Assembly (NCBI RefSeq): GCF_000247695.1
Contig: NW_004624778.1
Location: 8,474,924 to 8,538,923, forward strand
Direction of reading: 5' to 3'
Source: Heterocephalus glaber
Lineage: Eukaryota > Chordata > Mammalia > Rodentia > Bathyergidae
DNA: 64,000 nucleotides
Part shown: piece after piece, positions 47,196-57,013 of the stretch
Position numbering within the stretch: position 1 is the stretch's first letter
Layout: each line of letters opens with the position of its first letter
Program-made: the position numbers and the translations under genes
Notes under the pieces: model-generated
What the model saw: only the letters and a program-made list of their open reading frames with translations
What the model was told of the DNA's origin: nothing
The model's database searches: none

Positions 47196-48364
47196 GGGCA
47201 ATGATCTCCTCTAAAACTAGAACTCAGAAGAGACGCTCTGTGTTAGGATCTGACCCTGAATGAATCTTGTTAAAGGTCACAAGGAAGGACAGTCCTTAGG
47301 TAATAAATATTGGGTGAAGACCATGCTTGGCCTCAAAAATAGGTTTTAGGAAGTTCATAGACCACCGATACCTTACCTATCAAATAGAAATAAAATCACT
47401 TGAGGAGGTAGATATACTTTTTCCTCTCTGGAAAGAATGTAGACTTGACTCCTCTTCCTTTCTTGGAGAAGAATGTGTGTTCAGTCAATTTCTTTTTCTC
47501 TTTCTTTGGCACAAGATAGAAATGTAGAGGCTGTGTTGTTTCCAGCATTACCCACGCATTTTGTAGGTGCATGTGAAGGCACTCAGCTTTATTTTGGCGC
47601 TTTCTTATTTTATCCCCTCTTGTTTATGTAGTTCTTTTTGCTTTGTTTTAAAGTGATAAATGGCCAGCAACTTCCCTGAACCCTGTGGAACTAGTATCCA
47701 GGCTACAGAATAATTATTTAGTGAATGGTGAGTCCAGCTTATGTTGGCGCAGATCAAATTAATCATTATTAATCATGCCCACTCTGACAGTAACTTCATC
47801 CTTTGCAGAAGTGCTGCTCTTTATTGAGAAGTAATAGCTGTGAAGAATGAATGAGGCCCAGTTACACATACTACAGTTTCCCCCATTCCTCAGCAGGAGT
47901 GATGGCGGCACATATTCAGATTTTAAAAAGAGACCAAAACAAACAGGCACCCATGAGGCATCTCACTACTGCTGTCTACCATTCTAAGTCTAGTATTAGA
48001 GAAGAGAAGGAAAAAGAAGAGAAAGGGAAAAGACAGTATGTTGCCTGCTCAGTGGGAACAAAATAAACAGAATAATACTCTGGGAAGCGGGATTTTTAAA
48101 ATCAGCACATAGTAGGACTAAATCACAAACTTCCCATCTTGGTTTCTCTGCCAACACTCAGCTCTTGGGATGGCAGCCTCTAAACTTCTAGGGTCCTTTC
48201 TCTCTGAAAGGTCCTTTCCATGTTTCAGTGTGTGGAATAACTTTTAAGAACAAGATCTACTCTTTGCCCAGGGAAGGTTGATAGGGAGCCTACTGCTGAG
48301 CTTCAGTACAAATGGAAAGATAGGATATTTGGAAAACAGAGCAGAACGAGATGGCCAGACAGTG
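47196..48364. other. Gene-free sequence
   Basis: No gene or repeat recognised. Includes an A/G-rich stretch at 48000-48035 and a 'GATGGCGGC' YY1-like core at 47902. Confidence 0.4.
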
Positions 48365-48475
48365 ACGAGAGAGTCAGGGGCCCCTGGCTTCAGTTCTCAT
48401 TGTATGTCTTTAGGAAAGTCCTTAACTTCTTGGAGACTTGATTTCTACACCTGTAAAATAAGACGGTAATATGGA
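48365..48475 (+). repeat. MIR SINE
   Basis: 'cccctggcttcagttctcattgtatgtctttaggaaagtccttaacttcttggagacttgatttctacacctgtaaaataagacggtaat' matches the sense MIR core and 3' part. Confidence 0.78.
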
Positions 48476-48496
48476 AAACTAACCTTAAAAAGAAAG

Positions 48497-48842
48497 GATG
48501 ATCTGATACACACTATAACATTGCGAACCTTGAGGACTTTATGCTAAGTGGAGTAAGGCAGTCACAAAAAGACAAATACTATATAATTAAGCTCATATAG
48601 TGGACCTAGTGGACCTAGAGAGGGAAAGTCAAAAGGTGGTTGCCAGGGGCTTGGAGGGAAGAAGGCCTGGGGTATTTTATTGAATGGGTGTAGATTTGGG
48701 GTTTTGTAAGACAGTAACGGTTCTGTGAATGAGTGATGGCAATGGGAGCGCAACAATATGATTGTACTTAATGCTGCAGACTGCACACTTAAAAATAGGT
48801 AAGATGGTCAGTTTAATATACTGTACCACAATTTAGAAAAAT
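48497..48842 (+). mobile_element. L1M-type LINE-1 3' end
   Basis: Mammalian L1M 3'-terminal text in order: 'acattgcgaaccttgaggactttatgctaagtggagtaaggcagtcacaaaaagacaaatactatat', 'gtggttgccaggggcttgg', 'tattttattgaatgggtgtag', 'aatatgattgtacttaatgctgcagactgcacacttaaaaataggtaagatggtcagtttaat'. No intact ORF. A 9-bp tandem (TGGACCTAG x2, 48601-48618) is internal. Confidence 0.82.
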
Positions 48843-49203
48843 TGCAAGTGGAAAGATAATAATCTCTAAACAATTTATCTTTTAGTATTGATCTGTCATA
48901 GTCCCTCAAAGAGGTGAGGAAGCCTAAAGCTAGAGACAGCTTTGGAGGCCTTAAGAGTTATCGAGGAATCTGTAGATTACAGGGGAGTAAAATAGATAGA
49001 CAGGTGGAATGTGCTTGTTAAAATCTGGTGTGTTCACAGTGGAGTCACCCATTATGATTTGGGACCCCAAATGCATGTATTTCTAGTTCATTCAGCAAAG
49101 GATAGGAAATCAGCAAACTCAACTCAACAAATTGACATTCACCCTCGGAACTCTTTATCTCCTTAAAATGGTTGGAAGAAATTATTGTGAAAAAGAGATT
49201 TAT
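48843..49203. other. Spacer with no gene
   Basis: Nothing recognised between the L1 tail and the B1 element. Confidence 0.4.
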
Positions 49204-49352
49204 GCCAGGAGTGATGGCACATGCCTGTAATCCTAGCACTGGGGACTCTGAAGTGGAAGGATCACCATGAGTTTGAGGCCAGTCTGGGCTATATAGTGAG
49301 TTTAAGGCCAACCTAGACTACATAGCAATACCTTGTCTCAAAAATCAAAACA
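49204..49352 (+). repeat. B1-type SINE with 29-bp internal duplication
   Basis: 7SL-derived: 'GCCAGGAGTGATGGCACATG', 'CCTGTAATCCTAGCACTGGG', 'CCTTGTCTCAAAAATCAAAA'. Residues 49269-49297 and 49298-49326 are adjacent 29-bp copies (both 'GAGTTT.AGGCCA..CT.G.CTA.ATAG'), the quasi-dimer arrangement of rodent B1. This is the clearest taxonomic marker in the window. Confidence 0.93.
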
Positions 49353-49368
49353 AGAACAGAGAGAGGGA

Positions 49369-49374
<6 letters not shown>

Positions 49375-49421
<47 letters not shown>
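49375..49421 (+). repeat. (AG)n microsatellite
   Basis: A 40-bp perfect AG run (49381-49420) grown from the A-rich tail of the B1 immediately upstream. Confidence 0.95.
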
Positions 49422-49424
<3 letters not shown>

Positions 49425-49864
49425 ATTTAATGGGTTACTGATTTGCATTAAATATTATATATGCTGATAACATTAATCTTCAAAGTAAGTCACCATTCCA
49501 GCATGGTAATTCTGGGCTAAGTGCACTGTCTGATACAGTGTAAAAATTCTGTCACTGTTATGTCTTTAAAAATTTGACATCATCACTTACAGAGTGTATA
49601 GAAAATGGGAATAAAATGAACTAACAGAAAATTGTAGAGTCTGTCTTACACAAGTCTTTAATATACTCATTTTTTTCAGTTGGACAATCTGCTTTCCCAA
49701 AGTTCACAAGCTGACAAGTTAGAAGATAGTCTATCTTCTCTTAAAATGGCTTAGTGTCTTAAAAACTTTCAGTGAGATGAAAACTTGGAACTCTATTGCA
49801 TCATGCTTTATCACAACCCTTAAACTAATGCTTTGGAATGTTCTCATGACTTGTGTTTCCCATA
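49422..49864. other. Gene-free AT-rich sequence
   Basis: Nothing recognised. Confidence 0.4.
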
Positions 49865-49965
49865 ATAGACTATGAGTTCCTTGGGATCAGAATTCTTGTC
49901 TCTTTTGCCTTGGTGTCTCTATACACAAACCCAGTAGGTGCTTAGTAAATGAACCTTAAAATGCA
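49865..49965 (+). repeat. L2 3'-end fragment
   Basis: 'agactatgagttccttgggatcagaattcttgtctcttttgccttggtgtctc..cccagtaggtgcttagtaaatgaacc' is the L2 3'-terminal signature. Confidence 0.68.
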
Positions 49966-50278
49966 TAATGGAGATCTGTAGATTACTCCCTAAGAAGAGA
50001 ACCTGAACTTTTTGTCAGCAATATATAATCTTCTAGAGTCTGAAAGAGGCCAAGTGTCACCTCTCATATGTGATTTGGGGAACCCTTGATACCTCAGATT
50101 CAGATGTTGATTGCCAAAAGTTTCTGAATTGGTCAGAATTTGTTCCTCTGATCCTACTCTAGTCATAGGAGTTTAGCATTTTGGCAATTTATTTATTTTA
50201 CATATTAGGAGTAAAAGTCTTTCCTAAATATACTTTGAAAGGCACACACACACTTAAAATGTTAGGAAATGCTTTCAC

Positions 50279-50308
50279 TGTGTGTGTGTGTGCGTGCGTG
50301 TGTTTGGT
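50279..50308 (+). repeat. (TG)n with CGTG interruptions
   Basis: Imperfect TG repeat. Confidence 0.75.
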
Positions 50309-50400
50309 GTGTATTATGTGTTATAGACATTGGGTTAAGGTGTAACTTTTTCAGATTTTGTTATTTCCTTTAACTCACCATTAAATTTTCTTCCTTTTTT

Positions 50401-50490
50401 TTTTTTTTTTTTTTGGTGCTGGGGATCGAACTCGGGTTTTTGTGCTTGTCCAGCAGGCGGCGAAACCACTGAGCTAAATCCCTGGCCCTC
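50401..50490 (-). repeat. ID-type SINE
   Basis: Plus strand shows T14, GGTGCTGGGGATCGAACTCGG (antisense B box), then antisense A box CCACTGAGCTAAAT and CCCTGGCC. TSD TTCTTCCTTTTTT (50388-50400 and 50491-50503), 13 bp perfect, though T-rich. The tRNA-variable part differs from its sisters and reads CCAGCAGGCGGCGA (50450-50463), close to a CTCF core. Confidence 0.95.
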
Positions 50491-50589
50491 TTCTTCCTTT
50501 TTTAAGGACTTCAACTACTTACAATACAGATTACTTCATTAACATCCATCAAGACTAGTTAAGGACTTTGTAACTGTTTACCAAGTTTT

Positions 50590-50673
50590 GTTTTGTTTTG
50601 GTACCTGGGATCGAACTCAGGACCTTGCGCTTGTGAGGCAGGCGGTAGCACCACTGAGCTAAATCCCTGGCCC
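50590..50673 (-). repeat. ID-type SINE
   Basis: Second ID copy in the same orientation, 99 bp from the first: TTTTG tail units, GGTACCTGGGATCGAACTCAGG, GCGCTTGTGAGGCAGGCGG and CCACTGAGCTAAATCCC. Perfect 13-bp TSD TTTACCAAGTTTT (50577-50589 and 50674-50686), so this is an independent insertion, not a tandem duplication. Confidence 0.96.
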
Positions 50674-50686
50674 TTTACCAAGTTTT

Positions 50687-53089
50687 TTGGTGATTACTAG
50701 ATGTTTTGCTCTTTTCCTTACAAGGAGATTTGGGCATCCTGTTAGTGGATTTATAGGGCTCATTACTTAACCATATCAGACAGTGAATTGCACAAGAAAC
50801 ATAGTTTCTAAATCATTACAAACCCTGTAAAATGTATAGAGATGCATTTATCAAAGACTGTTACTTGAACTGTTACCCCTGGTTATTTAAGGAACCTTCT
50901 GCAGTAAGACAAAGATTTCTTGCTCTGTAGTCACTTTCCATACCCATATGGGGGTGATGAGTAGAAGGTAGGTTGACAGGCTCAGTTCCAGAACAGTCCT
51001 GTGAAGATAGGTGGGTATTGGGACCTGTTGGATACAACACACCTGCTGGTGATTCCCCTTTGGAGGGAGATGCACTAGGAAGAGTGTAAGAAAAAGGAAC
51101 AGCTGGAAGGTCAGCTGAATGGTCGCAGATGAGCCAGGGAGCTGGAGAGAGTGCTGAGTCTTTGATTTGGTGCACTAGATGGCCCAGAAAAGGAACTCCT
51201 ATGGTAAGTTCAAGGGGCTCAACAATTGGGTACTTTTCCTGGGGAACTGATAGAGCCATTACATTTAAAATATCTCCACTTTTTGTTTTTACATTATTTT
51301 GTATTGTTTCTCATGTTAGTTCCACCTGTGGGAACTTTGGACTTAGTCTGAGACTGTTGGTTGGTATTTAATGTTGGTGCTAAGAACTGCAAGTCTCTTG
51401 GGAGCAAAAAAGGAAGAAGTCCTGCTATTATCTTCAAACTATAAGAGTGTCTTTTAAAAGTATACTGTTATCTCTGTTGTTACTGGATAGTGATTTCATA
51501 GCAATGTGTTCATTGGAAGAGGTGCATCTGGATTGCCTTGGCTCAAGCCTAGTCTTCCTGGAAATTTCTGATCTTCTAAATTTGCTACCCTCTTCTTCTA
51601 CCTTATGTGCAATTCAGTGTCTGGAAATAGGTCTTGGAGAGACACTAGCACTGTCTTATACCATGCTCTGTCTTTCTGCCTAGTGGAGTGGCAAAGGCTG
51701 CGGGGTGACAGGCTGCCTTGCAGGTACTCACATACGTGTGCAGCTGTAGTAAAGCCTTCCTTTAGCATTAGGATCTGCAGCAACTGTATTCTCACATGCC
51801 ATGTAGACTGTGTAAACAGAGTCACAAAGGCTCATAAAGACATTTTACTGTAGAAATCTCTGAATCCTCACTCCCAATCCCACCATCCAAAAATAGCCCT
51901 AGACTGTCTCTAACTCCTAGTGGATTCTGAAATTCCTTCTAAAGGAAGAGGAAAATGTTCTTCCTGTCATCCTTCTTTGCCTCCTGTGAAACCAGCTGAT
52001 AAATAACTCGCACAATGCCAATTCTATGGGAAGGATATTACCGGTTTGTTTTCAAACAGAAATATCAGTATTAACATATATCAATGAGAATTGTTTCTAT
52101 AGAAGTAACTGAGGGAAAAGACTGAAGACCTTGTGTCCATTGTGGACAGGTGAGGGAGAGCATCATGCCCAAAGAAAAGAAGGCAAGTGTTGCCTAGAAG
52201 TCTGGAGCCTGGTAACTAAGCCCCTCCTTGGTTTGCCCAAGGATAGCCCTGGGGAACAACATGATTATATGTCCTCATCTTCACTTGGTGCATGACCTGT
52301 TAGTCATCAAGCATGCTTTTCTTTTACTGACTTTATATGATTTGTTTTTACTTACCAAGTTTTTCATCTTTTTATTGCCTTCGATTTATCCTTGTAGCCT
52401 AGAATTTTATTATTGTTACACTGTCCTTAGGACTTACAGTGGCCTCATTTTTTTATCTTTCTCACTTGGATGCTGCATACATGAGAAATTTCTCACACTA
52501 TTTTTGTTTTTATTTGTAGAACTTGCAACTTGTTTATTCTACAGCCTTAATTATTCGGGAATAGCCAACAAAAGATTTTAAGCCATTCCTTCAAAAGATT
52601 TCAATTATAAACAATACTGATGTAGATGTCAAAGTGCTCAGTAAATCAGATCCCATCAGAGAATAAGGGACACAATATTAGCAGAATGAAAGCAGTCACA
52701 AATTTCACACAAAAGATGGTAACAGGGAAAAGTATATTGTAGAAAACCTTCTGGCAGTTTGGCAAGGCCTGATGATGAAGGTGTGTCCCCAGACCCAGGA
52801 AGGTCTCTTAAACACCATGTGGAGGAGGGTTGTGTGGTGCTTGGGATGGGGGACACTGGGTAACTTGTGGTTCATGGTGACTGTGCAGTGGTCTGCTACA
52901 TACTGAGACACTTGTTCAGTACACTGATTTCAATAATGTTGATTTCCAATTTCTTGTATATCCATTTGCAGACTGCATCAGAATTACTTGGAAACTTACA
53001 AAGCATAGATATTCATGACACATTTCACACCTTTTGAGTCAAAACGTTTGAAAATGAAACTGAGGAATACACATGGACAACATGTATGT
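50687..53089. other. Gene-free 2.4-kb stretch
   Basis: No exon recognised. The largest frames are 128 codons (minus, 50873-51259) and 117 codons (plus, 52228-52581, hydrophobic and T-rich), both without domains. 52890-53000 may contain a decayed MER-type DNA transposon piece ('gactgcatcagaattacttggaaac'). Confidence 0.4.
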
Positions 53090-53145
53090 ATAAACACACA
53101 TGTATGCATACACATACATAAACAACACACACATGCACACACACT
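53090..53145 (+). repeat. Imperfect (CA)n/(CATA)n repeat
   Basis: ACACACATGTATGCATACACATACATA-like mixture ending in a CACACAC run. Confidence 0.8.
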
Positions 53146-53174
53146 TTTAAATTTCCCAGGTGACCCAGGTTATA

Positions 53175-53535
53175 TTAGTCTGTTTTTTGTTACTATAATG
53201 AAGCTCTTGAGGGTGGGTATTTTATAAAGCAAATGGATTTATTTAGATCAAATGGAGGTTCAAAGTCCACCATGGGCCTGACCCCATTTGTTCAGCTTCT
53301 GATGAGGACCTCATAGTAGACACCATCACAGTGATGAAAGTGTGGAAGGAAATCACATGACAAGATAGGAAGCCACAGATTCAGGGGTCTGACCTGCTCT
53401 TTTATGAAAACACCTGAAATAGATTCCATGAAAACTCTATTAGTCCCTTCCAAGGGACTCACAGTTACCTAACCACCTCCCTCACTGGGGACCCAGCTCC
53501 CAGTGCATGAACATTTAGGGGACACACACAGAGGT
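53175..53535 (-). mobile_element. LTR relic, ERVL-MaLR type, antisense
   Basis: 'tattagtctgttttttgttactataatgaag', 'aatggatttatttagatcaaatggaggttcaaagtcca', 'gaaagtgtggaaggaaatcacatgacaaga', 'ctctattagtcccttccaaggg', 'tcactggggacccagctcccagtgcatgaacatttaggggacacacacagaggtcatattcaagtagcc' give an antisense MaLR LTR. Solo LTR, no internal genes. Confidence 0.72.
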
Positions 53536-54962
53536 CATATTCAAGTAGCCAACATGGGAGCCACAGGGGGAGCAGGCAGACAGCCTCTCTGAGAGAGCCT
53601 GCAAGTCAGCCAAGCTCAGACCAGCCACCTGATCAATTCTCTTTAACTGCCTTGGATCTTGCAAAGAGGTCTTTTTATCAATGCACCCCACTTCCACCCC
53701 CACCCCACCCAGGTGAAATCTCCATGGAACTGAGTGAGGGATAAAGACACCCACCATGAGGAAGACACAAAGATACCACTCATCTCAGGCTCTCCTGGCT
53801 CTGTGGGACCATATCATGCCTGGGAAAGAGCAAACAGAAGGTGGAGGCAGGGTTGTGCTCTGTGTCCTCATCAGCATGTGGCCCTTTCCACTCTTATCAA
53901 AATCTGCTTGGGTATTTCCTGCTGACAAGGCCCTGGAGGCACAGAGAGAGCAGAGGCTGCCTGGGCAGGGAGTGGAGGGAGGAGGATTCAATATCAGCTC
54001 TGTGATCCCCTTCCCGACCCAAGAGATAAATATTGTGCTTTACAGCTTCTGTGATGGAGCAGACTTCCTATGTGTATGATTCCAGGAAGAGAGGTAATAA
54101 AACCTCTTGATACCTTCCCTCCCTGGCAGCATTTATTTGTCTAGCAGTCAGGCTGGGTGCTGTTCCTACAGTACTGGCGTTAGGTTGACATTTATTTTGA
54201 CCTTTAAACTTTACGCTTTTCCCTTCCTCCTCCTCTCCTCTACACAGGCCTCCCCACCTCCTGTTGTTTCTCAGCATGTGAGTTTGATCTTCCACGACCT
54301 GGGCTTTTCCAAAGGTTGACTCTCTGGGGTTGGGATTGGGCGGAGTGCTGGCGTTTCCTCTTTTCTTTGCGCAAGGGTCATAGCATGACTGTAAAATTAT
54401 TGTCTGGCAGCAGGGAGAGCTGCATTTCACATGTGGGGAGTGCTGAGAGTTCTGTTTTTTCTTTAAATAAGAAAAGGAAAAGAAAATACCTCCAGGACTC
54501 ACATCTGCCTGGGGAGTGCAGGGCTGGGCCTCCTGCATTGGTTGGAGGTCCTGTCCTCCTCCTTTGGAGCCCTGCCCTGCCCAGCGGGCACTGGGAACCA
54601 ACCGCATCCTTGGGATTGCTGGTGCTTGTCAGGGAGAGGACATTCTTGGCTCAGCTTCTTCAGGTTATGGGCTTATTTATGTGAGAGTATAACCCCAGGG
54701 CGGAAGGAAAATTCCACTCTTGTGCAGTATGATGTCTCTGTTCCTGGTCACCCTCCCAAGATATGATCTGTTGTGGGCTTTGGACTTGGACTGACTGGAC
54801 TGGAATCCAGCTCCACTAAACAACCTTCGAAAGTTGCCAGTTCTCCACCTCACTTTTCCTCTCTATTTAATGTGATTCTTGTGGACATTTAGGGAATTAA
54901 ATATATAGACACATATAGGAATATTTGGAAAATTACAGGGCATCTTCAAAAACATATGAAGA
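53536..54962. other. Gene-free sequence
   Basis: No exon recognised. The largest frame (54068-54607, minus, 179 codons) has no recognisable domain and is opposed by plus-strand frames. A minus-strand G-quadruplex lies at 53686-53710. A nuclear-receptor-like TGACCTTTAAACTTT lies near 54200 (weak). Confidence 0.4.
53686..53710 (-). other. G-quadruplex motif (minus strand)
   Basis: C runs of 4, 5, 4 and 3 with loops of 7, 1 and 1 nt on the plus strand. Confidence 0.7.
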
Positions 54963-55056
54963 TGGGCTGGGGATTTAGCTCAGTGGTTCCACTGCCTGCC
55001 TTGCAAGCGTAAGGATCCGAGTTTGATCCCTGGTACCAAAAAAATAAATAAATAAA
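54963..55056 (+). repeat. ID-type SINE
   Basis: 'GGGCTGGGGATTTAGCTCAG', 'TTCCACTGCCTGCCTTGCAA', 'GAGTTTGATCCCTGGTACC' then A7 and (TAAA)n. Both pol III boxes nearly intact. TSD is short and unclear (AAGAT-like). Confidence 0.93.
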
Positions 55057-55204
55057 GATTCCTCCTTCGCTATCTCTTACTTGAAAGAATCTTTAATTCT
55101 ATTGGTATTTTCAGAGGTCATTTGAACTCCTGAAGTTATAAACTATACCCTTTTATGCACCAATATGTAGGAGAGGTTAATTTGTTCTTTAAATTCCTTT
55201 TATT
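55057..55204. other. Spacer between SINEs
   Basis: Nothing recognised. Confidence 0.35.
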
Positions 55205-55221
55205 TGTTTGTCTGTTTTTGT

Positions 55222-55402
55222 TGTACTAGGAATTGAAGTCAGGGCCTTCTCATTGAGATACCTTCCTGACTTCTCTTTTAATTTTTATTTTGAGAGAAAT
55301 TCTCTTAAGTCACGAAGTTGTCCATGCTGGCTTTGAACTTATAATCCTCCTGCCTCAGCCTCCTAGAGTGCTGGGATTACAGGCATGTGCCACAGTGCCC
55401 AC
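55222..55402 (-). repeat. Composite B1-ID SINE, antisense
   Basis: 55222-55265 is an antisense ID remnant ('ACTAGGAATTGAAGTCAGGG'). 55285-55402 is antisense 7SL-derived B1 ('TGGCTTTGAACTTATAATCC', 'TGCCTCAGCCTCCTAGAGTG', 'CTGGGATTACAGGCATGTGC'). This is the same B1-then-ID order as the element at 31400. Confidence 0.85.
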
Positions 55403-56030
55403 CTTCCTTTTATTCTCATGGTATCTGTTGAGAACCGTATACGCTTTGTACTGGCCTGTAGAATGGATTGCTTTTTTCATTCATCTTCCTTCTTTACCTT
55501 CCCCTATTAAATCAGGGTTCATAATTATCCATCTATGACATATAGTGATTTTAAAAAAGAAGAAGCAACTGTCTGCAGAGGCAGCATGCTCAGTTAGGAC
55601 CCTTGGTCTCGCTACTGCATATGGAATGGGCTTGTGTGCTTTTCTCTGTCAGTGTCAGTTCTGCTGTGAGTGATCTTTCCTTAAAATGGACATACATGTA
55701 AGGGGCCTCTTGGCTTTGATCCTACCTAGGAAGTCTTCAGTGTAAATATGTCCCTAAAAGTCTCCTGACAAGGTTGGTTCATAGCCAAGAATAAGGAAAG
55801 GGGAGTGTGTGTGCTCGGGGGGAGACACTGCTGTGCTGGGTGGAGAGCTGTGGGGTCTGCTGAGGACTGATCTTTTCCTTCATGACAGATAGCACACTGG
55901 GGCTTTGTTTCAATGCATTTCTGTGACATCAAGAGAAACCACTGGGACCCTACAGAATTTGTTGGGCTAGCTAAGGAGAATGTGGTTTTAAGGTGGGTTC
56001 ATACATAAGAATCAAAGTAGATTAGTGAAT
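55403..56030. other. Gene-free sequence
   Basis: No recognised feature. Minus-strand frame of 68 codons only. Confidence 0.4.
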
Positions 56031-56091
56031 CTCTCTTTCTCTCTGTCTCTGTCTGTCTCTGTCTCTCCCTCCCTCCATCCCTCCCCCTCTT
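56031..56091 (+). repeat. (CT)n/(CTGT)n pyrimidine repeat
   Basis: CTCTCTGTCTCTGTCTG pattern passing into CCCTCCCTCCATCCCTCCCC. Confidence 0.88.
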
Positions 56092-56764
56092 TGTATTCAT
56101 TTCTTTCCTGGCATGATCTGGTGAGGTGAAAGGCATAGTTCGTAGGTGACCCATTAACATTGTCCTCTTCTCTTGCCATAGCCACTTATAGGTGCCTGAG
56201 GATAACGTGGGCATTGAATCAGATTGAAAACACAAGTGTGAACCATTGGTAGGTCATAGTTATAGAAAGCTAATATGAGAAAGAGGAAGGGAGGTACAAG
56301 ATTTATGTACCTGTTCCTGCTAGAAATGTGCTTGGTTTGCTCTGGGCTGAAGCTGTGATTTTGAAGACTTTATTCTTAGAATGTTTACCATTTCTTACCT
56401 AAATGTAGGCATGACTGGTCACACAGTAAGAGGAGTCCCAATAAGAGTGAGGCCGAGATCACAGAAAATGTCCTACCTTGAGAAGTTTATTAAAACACAT
56501 TCTCCTGATCTTTATTTTTGGAGGTATTCTCCAGAAAGCAAGAGTATGTCATATGTACATGTAAGAGGGTCTAGATTTATACATCTTGCTAAAGATATGC
56601 AAAAAATGTTGATGCATCATCTCTCTTAACCTATTGAGAACCATTGATATAAAGGATGACCACTAACTAGGACACATGGAGGTATTTGGCAAGTGTTATC
56701 AGTGCCGAATGTGACTCAGTAGTAGATAATTTGTGGCTAGGTTGGGAACATACAGGATTATAGG
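56092..56764. other. Gene-free sequence with one protein-like chance frame
   Basis: The plus-strand frame 56381-56629 (82 codons) has a more balanced amino-acid composition than other frames here, but no domain I know and no splice context. I do not call it a gene. Confidence 0.35.
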
Positions 56765-56935
56765 AACTTGGAATTAGAGATAACTTGGAGGTCATCTAAT
56801 CTAACTCTTTCATTACACTCTAAAAGATATGCTTCAACCTCAGTATGAAAATAGCTAAACAATCTGGAAGGACCCGTGCTGGGATTTTGAATTTGGCCAT
56901 CTGATCCCAGATCACACACTCTTAACACTTAGGTT
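56765..56935 (-). repeat. Ancient MIR-type SINE, antisense, interrupted by an ID insertion
   Basis: 'cttggaattagagataacttggaggtcatctaatctaactctttcattacactctaaaagatatgc' then 'gggattttgaatttggcc..tgatcccagatcacac' resembles 'cttagagatcatctagtccaaccccctcattttacagatgagg...gattcgaacccagg'. The ID at 56944 landed at its end. Confidence 0.55.
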
Positions 56936-56943
56936 CTGCTGCC

Positions 56944-57005
56944 TGTCTCGAAAGCGCAAGGTCCTGCATTTGATCCCTGGTGCCAAAAAAAAAAAAAAAC
57001 CAAAC
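56944..57005 (+). repeat. ID-type SINE, 5'-truncated
   Basis: Only the 3' half remains: 'GCCTGTCTCGAAAGCGCAAGG', 'GCATTTGATCCCTGGTGCC', A15. TSD CACTTAGG (56936-56943 and 57006-57013). The A box is absent, so it is not transcribable by itself. Confidence 0.9.
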
Positions 57006-57013
57006 CACTTAGG

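Noticed and set aside
48595..48620. TGGACCTAG tandem repeat as a CRISPR-like or satellite unit
   Set aside because: Only two 9-bp units inside an L1 3' end.
54068..54607. 179-codon minus-strand frame
   Set aside because: No recognisable domain, overlapped by plus-strand frames of similar quality, no splice or promoter context.
56381..56629. 82-codon plus-strand frame with balanced, protein-like composition
   Set aside because: I cannot match it to a family and see no exon borders; a translated homology search would be decisive, and a cross-species protein match would reverse this.
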